Positions 1 through 8,211 of a stretch of DNA of 58,409 bases are shown here, one piece after another. Source of the stretch: Paracoccaceae bacterium. GTDB taxonomy: Bacteria > Pseudomonadota > Alphaproteobacteria > Rhodobacterales > Rhodobacteraceae. The position numbers and the translations under genes are program-made. The stretch lies in contig CANNIA010000021.1 of assembly GCA_947504705.1 (NCBI GenBank), positions 1-58,409 of the forward strand, read 5' to 3'. Each line of letters opens with the position of its first letter. Within the stretch, counting starts at the first letter, position 1. The notes below the pieces were generated by a model that was given only the letters and a program-made list of their open reading frames with translations, did no database searches and was not told the DNA's origin.

Positions 1-36
1 CAAATGCATCCGTCGGATGATGTTCAATAGTCCCAT
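1..36 (-). CDS. istA: IS21 family transposase IstA, N-terminal fragment
   Basis: Only the first 12 codons are in the window. They read MGLLNIIRRMHL, which matches the start of IS21-type IstA transposases, where a helix-turn-helix follows. The ATG at 36 is preceded by GGAG at an 8-base spacing. IstA is the DDE recombinase of IS21 elements and works with the ATPase IstB. Identification rests on a short stretch plus the terminal repeats beside it. Confidence 0.6.
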   Translation of the reverse strand, partial: MGLLNIIRRMHL

Positions 37-148
37 GTGGATCACTCCGTTGCCCCCGCCGCTCACCGCTTCGGGGATAGGTTCACATGGCTCAGTTCTC
101 AGTGAAAATTATGCGCCTAACCGGCTCAGTTCTGGGTGAAAATCAACA
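1..148 (-). mobile_element. End of an IS21-family insertion sequence (partial)
   Basis: Two 21-bp direct repeats (89-109 and 123-143, 19 of 21 bases identical, both starting GGCTCAGTTCT and ending GTGAAAAT) lie just outside the start of an istA-like gene. Repeated terminal motifs of this kind are typical of IS21 elements, where the transposase binds. Read on the minus strand the element would begin TGTTGATTTTCACCC, so its end is placed at about 148. The rest of the element lies outside the window. The boundary is inferred from the TG start; the target duplication cannot be tested. Confidence 0.7.
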
Positions 149-183
149 CCCACCCCTCATGCTGCCCCGCACGAGCGAAATGG

Positions 184-213
184 AAAAGCGGCCAACGGGT
201 TGCCCCGGGCCGC
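184..213 (-). terminator. Possible intrinsic terminator downstream of mltG
   Basis: On the minus strand GCGGCC pairs with GGCCGC around an inner GGG/CCC, followed by TTTTCC. It lies 117 bases beyond the mltG stop, in the 149-329 stretch that holds no other gene. The tail is short, so this is a moderate call. Confidence 0.4.
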
Positions 214-329
214 TTCGACACTTCTTCTAGCATGCCTGAATGTCTACATCAGACCGCGCGCCAAGTCAAGCTGATAATGCCATTATACCAATGGGTTAGC
301 GCGCTGCACCGTAACCCATCGTTAACCTT

Positions 330-1508
330 TCAGTCCCCTTGGGTCCCGGTTTCCCCCTCGGTACCCTGCTCGGCTTCAATCGCCCGCCACTTGGCAACAT
401 TCTCGTTATGCGCTTCCAGCGTCTCGGCAAAAGCATGCCCGCCAGTGCCATCGGCCACGAAGAACAGATAATCGGTCTGGCCCGGGTTCGTCGCCGCCCG
501 GATCGCATCTGCGCCGGGGTTGGCAATTGGCGTCGGCGGCAATCCGTCGATCACATAGGTATTGTAGGGGGTCTCCTTGCGTAGCTCGCTTTGCCGCAAG
601 CCACGGCCCAGCACGCCCTCGCCCTTGGTGATGCCGTAGATCACCGTCGGGTCGGTTTGCAGCCGCATTCCCTGCTGCAGGCGGTTGACGAACACGCTCG
701 CCACCTTGCCACGTTCCTCGGCGATCCCGGTTTCCTTTTCCACGATGGATGCCATGATCAGCGCCTCTTCCGGCGTGTCATAGGGCAGACCCTCGGCGCG
801 GTTGGCCCAGGCGTCGGCAAGGATTTTCGCCTGCCGCTCGGTCATCTCGGCAACCAGCGCACCCCGATCCGCACCACGCTGAACCTCATAACTCCCCGGT
901 GCCAGCGTCCCCTCGGCAGGAACTGCTGCAATCTCACCCGCCAGGAAATCCGCCTTGGCCAGCGAATCCACGATCTGCCAACTCGTCACCCCTTCGGCAA
1001 TCGTGATCTGCAGGCCCAAAGCCGGATCGTCCACCACCGCCAGATATTCCGGCGGCAAAGGGTCAACCCCGGCATCAAAGCGCGCCTTCTCGACAAAGCT
1101 GTCATTCGTCAGATCACGCTCGCTTAACACCACATCGCTTTTCGCGATCCCGACGCGGAAGTTCAGCAGCATCCCGCAAGTCGACCGCCCCGAAGTCGTG
1201 ATCGCCGCCAGCACCTCCGACATCGAGGCCCCGGCGGGCAGCATGTAGCTTCCGAACTTCAGATCATCCGCGCGCTTGGCATATTCGGCCCCGATCCGAA
1301 AGACCCGGGCATCTGAAATGGCACCCCGTTCCTCAAGGTTCCGGCTGACCGAACTCAGCGAAGCGCCAGCCTCGATCTGCAGACAGATCGGCCCCGCCAA
1401 GGGCCCGCCCTTGACGAACTCATTTCGCCCCCAGGCCACCAGCGCCGCAGTCGCGACCAGGACCACAACAAAGAAGGTCAGCGCATTCGAGGCGATGGAT
1501 TTCCACAT
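330..1508 (-). CDS. mltG: Endolytic murein transglycosylase MltG
   Basis: A 392-residue YceG-like lytic transglycosylase that cuts nascent peptidoglycan strands at the inner membrane and so helps end glycan polymerisation. One N-terminal membrane helix (about residues 9-26) is followed by a LysM-like part and the catalytic domain. The conserved ASIVEKE motif, containing the catalytic glutamate, and the following LQTDPTVIYG stretch are present. Length is normal for the family. The gene starts 2 bases after the fabF stop, so it is probably co-transcribed with fabF, a common arrangement in Rhodobacteraceae. The C-terminal tail is rich in Glu, Gly and Thr and looks disordered. Confidence 0.95.
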   Translation of the reverse strand: MWKSIASNALTFFVVVLVATAALVAWGRNEFVKGGPLAGPICLQIEAGASLSSVSRNLEERGAISDARVFRIGAEYAKRADDLKFGSYMLPAGASMSEVLAAITTSGRSTCGMLLNFRVGIAKSDVVLSERDLTNDSFVEKARFDAGVDPLPPEYLAVVDDPALGLQITIAEGVTSWQIVDSLAKADFLAGEIAAVPAEGTLAPGSYEVQRGADRGALVAEMTERQAKILADAWANRAEGLPYDTPEEALIMASIVEKETGIAEERGKVASVFVNRLQQGMRLQTDPTVIYGITKGEGVLGRGLRQSELRKETPYNTYVIDGLPPTPIANPGADAIRAATNPGQTDYLFFVADGTGGHAFAETLEAHNENVAKWRAIEAEQGTEGETGTQGD

Positions 1509-1510
1509 GC

Positions 1511-2770
1511 TCAGCGGACCTTGCCGATGACCAGACTGGCGTTGGTTCCGCCAAAGCCAAAGCTGTTCGACAAGGCCACGTCGATCTTGCGCTTGACGGC
1601 TTTGTTGGGTGCCAAGTCAAGCTTCGGCTCGACGGCCGGATTGTCCAGGTTGATCGTCGGCGGGGCGATCTGGTCGCGCAAGGCAAGGATACAAAAGATC
1701 GCCTCGACCGAGCCCGCCGCCCCCAGAAGATGCCCAATCGACGATTTCGTCGACGACATCGTCGCACTGGCCGCGTGATTGCCCAGCAACCGCTCGACTG
1801 CAGCAAGTTCGATGGTGTCGGCCATCGTGCTGGTGCCGTGGGCGTTGATATAATCGATCTCCGAAGGCTGCATCCCAGCCCGCTTCAGCGCCGCAGACAT
1901 CGACCGGAAGGCACCGTCCCCGTCCTCTGCGGGGGCCGTGATGTGATGGGCGTCACCCGACATGCCATAGCCCAGCACTTCGCCATAGATCTTCGCACCC
2001 CGCGCCTTGGCGTGTTCGTATTCCTCCAGCACGACCACACCCGCGCCTTCGCCCATCACGAACCCGTCGCGGTCGGCATCATAGGGGCGGCTCGCCTTGG
2101 TCGGGTCATCCGCCCGCTTGGTCGACAGCGCCTTGCAGGCGTTGAACCCGGCGATCCCAATCTCCGAGATTGGGCTTTCCGCCCCACCCGCGACCATCAC
2201 ATCGGCATCCCCCCACTGGATCAACCGCGCCGCATCCCCGATGGCATGGGCGCCGGTTGAACAGGCGGTGACAACTGCATGGTTCGGCCCCTTGAAGCCA
2301 AAGCGAATCGAGACCTGCCCCGAGATCAGGTTGATCAGCGCGCCGGGAATAAAGAACGGCGAGACCCGCTTTGGTCCCCGCTCCTTGATCAGGACCGCCG
2401 TCTCGGCAATCGTGTTCAGCCCGCCGATCCCCGACCCGATCATCACGCCGGTCCGCAGTTTTTCCTCTTCCGACGGGTTGTCCCAGCCAGCATCCCGCAC
2501 GGCTTGCACGGCCGCAGCAACGCCGTAGATGATGAAATCATCAACCTTGCGCTGTTCCTTCGGCTCCATCCACTCGTCAGGATTGAACGTGCCGTTGGTG
2601 CCGTCACCCTTGGGGATCTCGCAGGCGTATTGGGTCACCACGTTGGTCGTATCAAACTTGGTGATTGTTCCGGCACCCGACTGGCCGGCAATCAGCCTGC
2701 TCCAGGTTTCCTCGACCCCGCAAGCGAGGGGGGTGACCATTCCAAGTCCCGTGACGACGACACGACGCAT
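1511..2770 (-). CDS. fabF: 3-oxoacyl-[acyl-carrier-protein] synthase II (KAS II)
   Basis: A 419-residue condensing enzyme that elongates acyl-ACP with malonyl-ACP in type II fatty acid synthesis. The Cys-His-His triad is visible: the nucleophilic Cys in TACSTGAHA, His in NAHGTSTMADT and His in KSSIGHLLGAAG. The ATG at 2770 has a strong GGAGGGAA ribosome site. It is read toward mltG and lies downstream of fabD, fabG and acpP on the same strand. The cupin, hypothetical and GNAT genes lie between, so it probably has its own promoter. Confidence 0.96.
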   Translation of the reverse strand: MRRVVVTGLGMVTPLACGVEETWSRLIAGQSGAGTITKFDTTNVVTQYACEIPKGDGTNGTFNPDEWMEPKEQRKVDDFIIYGVAAAVQAVRDAGWDNPSEEEKLRTGVMIGSGIGGLNTIAETAVLIKERGPKRVSPFFIPGALINLISGQVSIRFGFKGPNHAVVTACSTGAHAIGDAARLIQWGDADVMVAGGAESPISEIGIAGFNACKALSTKRADDPTKASRPYDADRDGFVMGEGAGVVVLEEYEHAKARGAKIYGEVLGYGMSGDAHHITAPAEDGDGAFRSMSAALKRAGMQPSEIDYINAHGTSTMADTIELAAVERLLGNHAASATMSSTKSSIGHLLGAAGSVEAIFCILALRDQIAPPTINLDNPAVEPKLDLAPNKAVKRKIDVALSNSFGFGGTNASLVIGKVR

Positions 2771-2962
2771 GCATTTCCCTCCTTAGGAGCACGGCTTTGC
2801 TTGGGTGATACACGGGCGGTTTGGCCCGCGCAACCTTGGGCGCGGGGATCGGCAGTCAGATGAGGCTGTCCACGCAGGACAAAGCCTCCGTCGGCAATGA
2901 AATCAGCCCCTTGGTTGTGGGCGTTTAGGTGGACTTAACCTTGATTGCGCCGCTGGCAGGCC

Positions 2963-3298
2963 TCAGGCCCGAACGGGATAGCGGTCGGGTTCCTGAAACA
3001 CGTCGACCACCCGCGTTCCGGCCTTAATCTGGGCACCATGCAGCACACCCGCTGGAATGCTGTAACTATCGCCGGGCCGGTAAACCCTGGTGTCATCGCC
3101 GATGGTAAAGGTGATTTCACCCGCAATCACCGAACCCCATTGCGCGCCATGGGCATGCATCGGCAGCGTCAAGTCGCGGTGAAAGGTGAAGAACACCACA
3201 AGACCAGCCTCGGACCGGATGGCCTGCGTTTGGACCACATCCGCAGGGAAAGGTACCTCAAGCGCGGGAAAGGCGGTGAAGAAATCGGGGAATGCCAT
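2963..3298 (-). CDS. Cupin domain protein
   Basis: A 111-residue single-domain cupin starting MAFPDFFTAFPALEVPF. The PMHAHGAQWGSVIAGE segment is cupin motif 1 and YRPGDSYSIPAGVLHGAQ is motif 2, so a metal-binding beta-barrel is expected. The ATG at 3298 is chosen over the longer frame because AAAGG precedes it at good spacing and the fold begins right after. Similar small cupins bind small molecules or act as accessory enzymes. No substrate is suggested by the neighbours. The family call is firm, the function unknown. Confidence 0.8.
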   Translation of the reverse strand: MAFPDFFTAFPALEVPFPADVVQTQAIRSEAGLVVFFTFHRDLTLPMHAHGAQWGSVIAGEITFTIGDDTRVYRPGDSYSIPAGVLHGAQIKAGTRVVDVFQEPDRYPVRA

Positions 3299-3457
3299 GG
3301 GCTGACCTTTGCGACCAATAGACCGGGACCCTGCGCCCCCGCCGTCAAGATGCAAGAGATAGCCCAAAAGCCGCACCCTGCATCCCCCGAAAACCACCAG
3401 ATGCAAGACCCGCCAGTCAGGTGGAACCGACTTTGCCAGTCATAGAAGGCCCAATCG

Positions 3458-3928
3458 CTATTTGAAGAAATACCACCAGTTGCCGCCCCAGTCCCGCTGC
3501 ACGGTTTCCTCTGAGGCGGCGCCGAAATGGACATGGGGCACGGCCTGGGATGGGTAGCCGCTGGTCGCAAGGGCCGCGCGGCAGGTCTGCTCAAAGTCCG
3601 GCAATGCGAGCAGCTGGTCACGCTGAGAGTCGCTGTTGGTCATGAACCAGATCGCAAGGTGGACCGGGTCGATGTCGACCGCGCCGTAGGAGGTGGTGCG
3701 GATCGCGAACTTTAGTCGGGTAGAAAACTTACCGGCCAGATCGTCGCGGCACCGCCCGATCTCGGCGTCGTAAGGACCGGAAAAAGCCGCGCGGGCGGGG
3801 GCAGATTGCTTAAATGTCGTGGCGGAGCGCCGCGAGAACCGGCTGATGATCCATGCCACTACCAGGGCACCGCCGACGATAAGCGGCAGGCTTGCGCCTT
3901 CGGGCAGATTAGAGGGCAGGACAGCCAT
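3458..3928 (-). CDS. Hypothetical protein with one N-terminal membrane helix
   Basis: A 156-residue protein I do not recognise. A hydrophobic segment at about residues 14-30 ends in an Arg-rich SRFSRR, which suggests a cytoplasm-facing soluble domain anchored in the inner membrane. The soluble part holds KFAIRTTSYGAVDIDPVHLAIWFMTNSD and ends in an aromatic WGGNWWYFFK. It sits between the cupin gene and a broken acetyltransferase on the same strand, with a 159-base gap to the cupin. Codon use resembles its neighbours. Confidence 0.65.
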   Translation of the reverse strand: MAVLPSNLPEGASLPLIVGGALVVAWIISRFSRRSATTFKQSAPARAAFSGPYDAEIGRCRDDLAGKFSTRLKFAIRTTSYGAVDIDPVHLAIWFMTNSDSQRDQLLALPDFEQTCRAALATSGYPSQAVPHVHFGAASEETVQRDWGGNWWYFFK

Positions 3929-4049
3929 GGCAGCCTTGGTAGGGTGTCACGAGGTGATGCCACTAGATCAGTTGTGGGGCAATGGGGCGAACGGCAGTGG
4001 CGCATGGCCCCGCGAAAGCAGTCTGACAAGCCTTTGGATCAGGTTTGAT

Positions 4050-4070
4050 GGGTCGGCGCCCACCTTACGG
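4050..4070. repeat. Degenerate copy of the GTAGGGTG-type palindromic repeat arm
   Basis: This 21-bp segment matches the arm at 8151-8171 at 18 of 21 bases (both contain CCCACC and TACGG), and GGCGG follows, as it does after the copy at 8202-8211. It overlaps the stop codon of the frameshifted acetyltransferase gene. It looks like a decayed or single-arm copy of the repeat family described at 8054-8211. Confidence 0.5.
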
Positions 4071-4596
4071 GGCGGTACCAGCCAAGCGTTCCAACAGCAT
4101 CACCCGGTCGCCAAGGTCTTCGACTTCCCGCAGGGGCCGATAGCCAAGTTTCTCGGCCACCCGGAAGGAGGCGTCGTGGCCAAGTTCGATCATCGCGACG
4201 GACCGTCCGCCAAAGGGTTGCGCGTCAAACCAGTCATGCGCGGCCCGAACCGCCTCGGGGCCAAAGCCATGCCCTCTGTGCTGCGGTGGTGAAGACCCAG
4301 CCCGACTCGGGGCTTGCCTCGAAATCCGCGCCAAGACCGCGCATGGCGGTAAAGAACCCAGTCTGGCCGATCAAGGCCCCATTCGCCTTTCGTTCGACCG
4401 CCCACTGGCCATAGCCTTCCAGCGCCCAGCTTCCGGCGATGCGCAGAAAGGTGCCCCAGCTTTCCGCGATCGGCCGGGGCTTGCCGCCGATAAAGCGCAT
4501 CACCTCGGGCTCTTGCCAGATTGCGGCAAAGGCCGGGAAGTCCTCGCGCCGGAAGGGTCTAAGCCGCAGAAGTGCTGTTTCAATCACCGGGATCAT
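4065..4596 (-). pseudogene. GNAT N-acetyltransferase, frameshifted (RimJ/RimL type)
   Basis: The N-terminal half (from the ATG at 4596, MIPVIETALLRLRPFRREDF) and the C-terminal half (GHGFGPEAVRAAHDWFDA to the stop at 4065) make one full acetyltransferase of about 177 residues, but they lie in different frames. The switch falls near 4285, in the acetyl-CoA loop where families read AAQ-x-RG-x-G. One missing base there would explain it. GGAGA precedes the ATG at 4596. It is either a genuine pseudogene or a sequencing error. The intact family acetylates N-terminal or side-chain amines; the substrate here is unknown. Confidence 0.8.
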
Positions 4597-4616
4597 CGCC
4601 GGGTCTCCAAATGGCA

Positions 4617-4641
4617 AACGGCACCCAAGGTGGGTGCCGTT
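4617..4641 (-). terminator. Hairpin terminator after acpP
   Basis: A perfect 11-bp inverted repeat (AACGGCACCCA and its complement, 3-base loop) starts 25 bases past the acpP stop. On the minus strand it is followed by TGCCATTT, a weak T-rich tail. It separates acpP from the acetyltransferase gene. Confidence 0.65.
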
Positions 4642-4666
4642 CTAAGTCAGAGGCAAAAGCCTGAAA

Positions 4667-4900
4667 TCAGGCAGCCGAAGAGATGAACTTCACCGCGTCG
4701 CCGAAGGTCTGGATGGTTTCAGCCGAGTCATCCGGGATCTCGATGCCGAATTCTTCCTCAAAAGCCATGACCAGCTCGACGGTGTCCAGCGAGTCGGCAC
4801 CGAGGTCGTCGATGAACGACGCCGTTTCGGTAACCTTGTCGGCCTCGACGCCCAGATGCTCGACGACGATCTTCTTCACACGATCAGCGATGTCGCTCAT
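4667..4900 (-). CDS. acpP: Acyl carrier protein
   Basis: A 77-residue acidic carrier of growing acyl chains. The DSLDTVE motif holds the serine that receives 4'-phosphopantetheine. The start [10 protein letters not shown] at 4900 gives the standard ACP length; an upstream in-frame start would add 17 unlikely residues. It lies between fabG and a hairpin terminator, with a 162-base upstream gap that may carry its own promoter, as is usual for this highly expressed gene. Confidence 0.97.
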   Translation of the reverse strand: MSDIADRVKKIVVEHLGVEADKVTETASFIDDLGADSLDTVELVMAFEEEFGIEIPDDSAETIQTFGDAVKFISSAA

Positions 4901-5062
4901 GTCCGTTCCTCTATCCTTGGCCACGGGCTTTCCCGGCCTTTTCTCGTTCATCCCGTCACCGGGTCTTTTCAGCCGGGGCCTGTGCCCCAGCGCAATCCTG
5001 CGCGCCTATAGCAAGGGTCGCGCCTCATAGCAAACGCTTTAACCCGATTCCCGGGCCGCGCG

Positions 5063-5800
5063 CTACACCATCGACATACCGCCGTTCACATGCAGTGTCG
5101 CGCCTGTCACATAGCCCGCTTCCTGCGAGGCGAGATAGAGGACCGCAGCAGCGATTTCATCGGCCTTGCCCATCCGGCCAGCGGGGACGGCCGTCAGGAT
5201 GCCCGATTTCTGCTGGTCGTTCAGCTTGTCGGTCATCGCGGTTTCGATGAAGCCCGGCGCCACACAGTTCACCGTGATCCCCCGGCTTGCCACTTCCGCC
5301 GCCAGCGATTTCGACAGGCCCACCATCCCGGCTTTTGACGCCGCATAGTTCACCTGCCCCGCATTTCCGGTCTGGCCCACGACCGAGGAGATATTCACGA
5401 TCCGCCCCCAGCGCGCCTTCATCATCCCCCGGATGGCTGCGCGGCAAAGGCGGAAGGTTGCCGTCAGGTTCACGTCGATCACCGACTGCCAGTCTTCATC
5501 CGACATCCGCATTGCAAGGCCGTCTTTGGTAATACCGGCATTGTTTACAAGGATATCGACCGAGCCCATCGCCTCGGTCGCCTGCTTGATAAGGCCTTCG
5601 ACCGAGGCCGGGTCCGAGAGGTTGCACGGGAGCACATGGGCACGGCTGCCCAATTCGGAGGCTAAGGCCTCAAGCGGAGCGGTGCGGGTGCCGGAGAGGC
5701 CAACGGTGGCCCCGGCCTTGTGCAGCGCGCGGGCGATATCGGCCCCGATGCCACCGCTTGCGCCGGTGACGAGGGCGGTTTTACCAGTCAGATCAAACAT
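5063..5800 (-). CDS. fabG: 3-oxoacyl-[acyl-carrier-protein] reductase
   Basis: A 245-residue short-chain dehydrogenase that reduces 3-oxoacyl-ACP with NADPH. It shows the Rossmann TGASGGIG motif near residue 13, NNAG, the catalytic Ser (NISSVVG) and the YAASK motif, then an SDR C-terminal region ending VNGGMSMV. The start has AGGAGAC at good spacing. The fabD stop lies 9 bases upstream, so fabD-fabG form one transcription unit. Confidence 0.96.
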   Translation of the reverse strand: MFDLTGKTALVTGASGGIGADIARALHKAGATVGLSGTRTAPLEALASELGSRAHVLPCNLSDPASVEGLIKQATEAMGSVDILVNNAGITKDGLAMRMSDEDWQSVIDVNLTATFRLCRAAIRGMMKARWGRIVNISSVVGQTGNAGQVNYAASKAGMVGLSKSLAAEVASRGITVNCVAPGFIETAMTDKLNDQQKSGILTAVPAGRMGKADEIAAAVLYLASQEAGYVTGATLHVNGGMSMV

Positions 5801-5809
5801 TTGTGTCTC

Positions 5810-6739
5810 CTATGCCTTTAAGGCAGCGATATCTTCAGGCGTGCCGAAGGCGCGCGTGGTGGCAGTTGCAGCGGTGCGCTTGATCATGCCGGACAGGGCC
5901 TTGCCGGCACCGATCTCCCAGAATTCGGTGACGCCGGCCTTTTCCATCCACAACACGGATTCCCGCCAGCGGACCGATCCGGTGACTTGGGCGATCAGAA
6001 GGTCAAGGATGCGGTCGGGTTCCATCACGGCCTCGGCCCTGACGTTCACCACGACGGGGACTAGGGGTTTCAGGATCGGGACGGCGGCGAGGGCCTCAGA
6101 CATCACATGGGCGGCGGGCTGCATCAGGGCGCAGTGGAAGGGGGCGGAGACGGGGAGGAGGATCGCCCGTTTCGCGCCCTTGGCTTTGGCGATGTCCAGA
6201 GCACGTTCGACGGCGGCTTTATGGCCTGAAACGACGACCTGAGCCGGATCGTTATCATTGGCCGCCTGACAGACCTCGCCCTGCGCGGCCTCGGCGGCCA
6301 CTGCCGTCGCGGCCTCGAAATCCAACCCCAGCAAAGCCGCCATGGCACCGACGCCGACCGGGACGGCCTCTTGCATGGCCTGTCCGCGGATGCGGAGGAG
6401 GCGGGCGGTGTCGGAGAGGGTCAGGGACCCGGCGGCGCAGAGGGCGGAATATTCGCCCAAGGAATGACCGGCGACAAAGCTTGCTTTATCAAGGCCATAG
6501 CCTTCCGATTCCAAAGCCCGCAGCGCGGCGATGGAGGTGGCCATCAGCGCGGGTTGGGCATTTTTAGTCAGGGTTAATTCGGCAATGTCGCCTTCCCAGA
6601 TCAGCGTCGAAAGCTTTTCGCCCAAGGCCGCGTCAACCTCGTCGAAGACGGCTTTCGCGGCCGGATAGGCTTCGGCCAGGGCCTTGCCCATGCCGATGGT
6701 CTGGGCGCCCTGCCCCGGAAAGACGAATGCGCGGCTCAT
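5810..6739 (-). CDS. fabD: Malonyl-CoA-ACP transacylase
   Basis: A 309-residue acyltransferase that loads malonate on ACP. FVFPGQGAQ lies at the N-terminus, the nucleophile Ser in GHSLGEYSALCA, and the catalytic His in SAPFHCALM. The ATG at 6739 (MSRAFVFPGQG) is preferred to a frame extended by 19 residues, since family members begin just before FPGQG. It is the first gene of the fabD-fabG unit and diverges from the efflux gene at 6835, leaving a 95-base shared promoter region. Confidence 0.96.
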   Translation of the reverse strand: MSRAFVFPGQGAQTIGMGKALAEAYPAAKAVFDEVDAALGEKLSTLIWEGDIAELTLTKNAQPALMATSIAALRALESEGYGLDKASFVAGHSLGEYSALCAAGSLTLSDTARLLRIRGQAMQEAVPVGVGAMAALLGLDFEAATAVAAEAAQGEVCQAANDNDPAQVVVSGHKAAVERALDIAKAKGAKRAILLPVSAPFHCALMQPAAHVMSEALAAVPILKPLVPVVVNVRAEAVMEPDRILDLLIAQVTGSVRWRESVLWMEKAGVTEFWEIGAGKALSGMIKRTAATATTRAFGTPEDIAALKA

Positions 6740-6834
6740 GTGTTCCCCCGTTGTTTCCCCTGCCTTACCGCGCCCGCCCCTTTCGTGCAACGCCAAGGCT
6801 TGACTTCGCGCGCCGGCACCGATGAGTTCCGCCC

Positions 6835-7254
6835 ATGACCCCCACCCGTCGCAAGATCATCTATGCTGTCAGCTTCGAGACCCTTGGCACCCTGGTGGCC
6901 ACGCTGGGCCTGATGGTCATGTCCGACGCCAAACCCTTGCAATCCCTTGTGCTTTCGGTGATCGGCGCCACCATCGCGCTGTGCTGGAGTTACCTGTTCA
7001 ACACGATCTTCGAGGCATGGGAGGCGCGGCAGCCGGTCAAGGGCCGATCCAACCTGCGCCGGGCGGTGCATGCGCTCATGTTCGAGGGCGGGTTGGTGCT
7101 GATCTGCGTGCCGATCATGGCCTGGTGGCTGGGCGTCGGGCTGGTGGAAGCGGCGGGGTATGAGGCGGGGCTGATCGTGCTGTTCATCGCCTATACCTAT
7201 GCCTTCACCTGGGGGTTCGACCGGGTGTTCGGGTTGCCGGAGTCGGCGCGGTGA
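6835..7254 (+). CDS. PACE family multidrug efflux protein (BTP domain)
   Basis: A 139-residue membrane protein made of two similar halves, each with two helices, as in the AceI/PACE efflux family. The first half begins RRKIIYAVSFETLGT, with the conserved Arg and Glu. The second, RRAVHALMFEGGLV, repeats the pattern. Members export biocides such as chlorhexidine, or polyamines in some cases, using the proton gradient. It diverges from fabD and has no obvious regulator beside it. Family assignment is strong, substrate unknown. Confidence 0.85.
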   Translation: MTPTRRKIIYAVSFETLGTLVATLGLMVMSDAKPLQSLVLSVIGATIALCWSYLFNTIFEAWEARQPVKGRSNLRRAVHALMFEGGLVLICVPIMAWWLGVGLVEAAGYEAGLIVLFIAYTYAFTWGFDRVFGLPESAR

Positions 7255-7556
7255 GGGGGGGAGAGTAGGGGCAGGCCCCGACCTACGGGGAACTGTGCCT
7301 TAATTCAGGGGGTTATGGGGATTTTGGGTGTCTTCCAAACGTCTTCCATGTGGCTTCCATGCGTCTTGCCCTGTGGGGGGCGGTCGGGACGTTAACCATG
7401 GGCGGCGAATCGGGGGGCGGGAGGGGCGGTGTCGAGCCCACAGGTCGCTTCTGGCAATGTCTTGCAGGCCAGTTGACACCGCTGGCAGCGTCAAGCGAAA
7501 GTTCGCTGACAATAGCCCTGTTCAATTTTCCATTTTCGCGGCTTCAGGAGCGTCGA
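7255..7556. other. Intergenic stretch with a small GC-rich dyad
   Basis: About 300 bases without a supported gene. Near 7265-7286 there is GTAGGGGCAGGCCCCGACCTAC, in which GGGGC pairs with GCCCC and GTAGG with CCTAC. This may end transcription of the efflux gene and resembles the core of the repeats at 8054. Around 7328-7370 TCTTCCA and related words recur. No RNA gene was recognised. Confidence 0.35.
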
Positions 7557-8045
7557 ATGTTCGGATTCAAGAGCAAAAGCGATCGTCTGTATGATGTGTT
7601 ACAGCCACTTGTCGCATTGCAGACTATTCACAAAGGGCTACCTTGGGGATTTTGGGATCATCCCTTCGTGCTCGGCTACTTTGCCTTTTTCGCCCGATTT
7701 TTGATCCAAGATATGTATGGGAATGTAAGTCCCGAAGTGGCAGGTAATGCTATCGCCTCAACGTTACAGCGCTTGTCAAATCTAAATGGCTATGCGCTTG
7801 CCGAGAAGAGCGCACGCTACAGCACACCAGGTGAAAGTCACCCTGACTTTGAACACGGCGCAGACATGGCTGCGGTTCTTGCTTTCTACATGCGGGGAAA
7901 GGCCACTGAAGCAACGATGCCGTATGTCACAGCGACCATCACAAACTTGACCAAAGGCGACAAAAAGCCAGACAAGGGCTTAGTTTCTTCGGAGCTGTTC
8001 AGAGTAACATTCCTGCAAGAAGTCGACCGGCTACTCGGTACATAG
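7557..8045 (+). CDS. Hypothetical protein in a low-GC island
   Basis: A 162-residue protein, not recognised. The ATG at 7557 has AGGAG at a 7-base spacing, so the much longer upstream frame is rejected. The sequence (MFGFKSKSDRLYDVLQPLVA and onward) is mixed alpha-helical, with an aromatic stretch (GFWDHPFVLGYFAFFARF) that could be buried helix rather than membrane. Base composition is visibly poorer in G and C than neighbours and codon choice is less biased, which suggests recent transfer. It stands alone between an efflux gene and palindromic repeats. Confidence 0.6.
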   Translation: MFGFKSKSDRLYDVLQPLVALQTIHKGLPWGFWDHPFVLGYFAFFARFLIQDMYGNVSPEVAGNAIASTLQRLSNLNGYALAEKSARYSTPGESHPDFEHGADMAAVLAFYMRGKATEATMPYVTATITNLTKGDKKPDKGLVSSELFRVTFLQEVDRLLGT

Positions 8046-8053
8046 CGAGCGAG

Positions 8054-8171
8054 CCGTAGGGTGGGTGCCAACCCGCCAACACCGTATTTGCCAGAGCATA
8101 CCGTTGCAAACCTCCAACAACCGGTGCCGAAATTCCACCCGGTCGACGGTGGGTTGGCACCCACCCTACGG
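8054..8171. repeat. Perfect 21-bp inverted repeat, 76 bases apart
   Basis: Arms 8054-8074 and 8151-8171 are exact reverse complements (outer end CCGTAGGG, inner end CCAACCC). They enclose 76 bases with no gene and could form a long stem-loop. The unit looks like a REP or small MITE-like element. Single or decayed arms occur at 8202-8211 and 4050-4070. The left arm starts 9 bases after the stop of the hypothetical gene. Confidence 0.8.
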
Positions 8172-8185
8172 GTATTTTAGCCAGC

Positions 8186-8211
8186 GGTGCGCTGTAGCGC
8201 ACCCTACGGGG
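8186..8211. repeat. Second palindromic repeat sharing the CCCTACGGG core
   Basis: GGTGCGCT and AGCGCACC form an 8-bp dyad with a 2-base centre, followed at once by CCCTACGGGG, the same core as the outer end of the repeat 30 bases before. It lies within the 325-base gap (8046-8370) upstream of rpsF. The rest of that gap shows no gene; the ribosomal operon promoter should be in its last part. Confidence 0.6.

Noticed and set aside
311-325. GTAA-N7-TTAA, a CtrA-like site
   Set aside because: It lies downstream of mltG with no gene starting nearby, so a regulatory role is unlikely.
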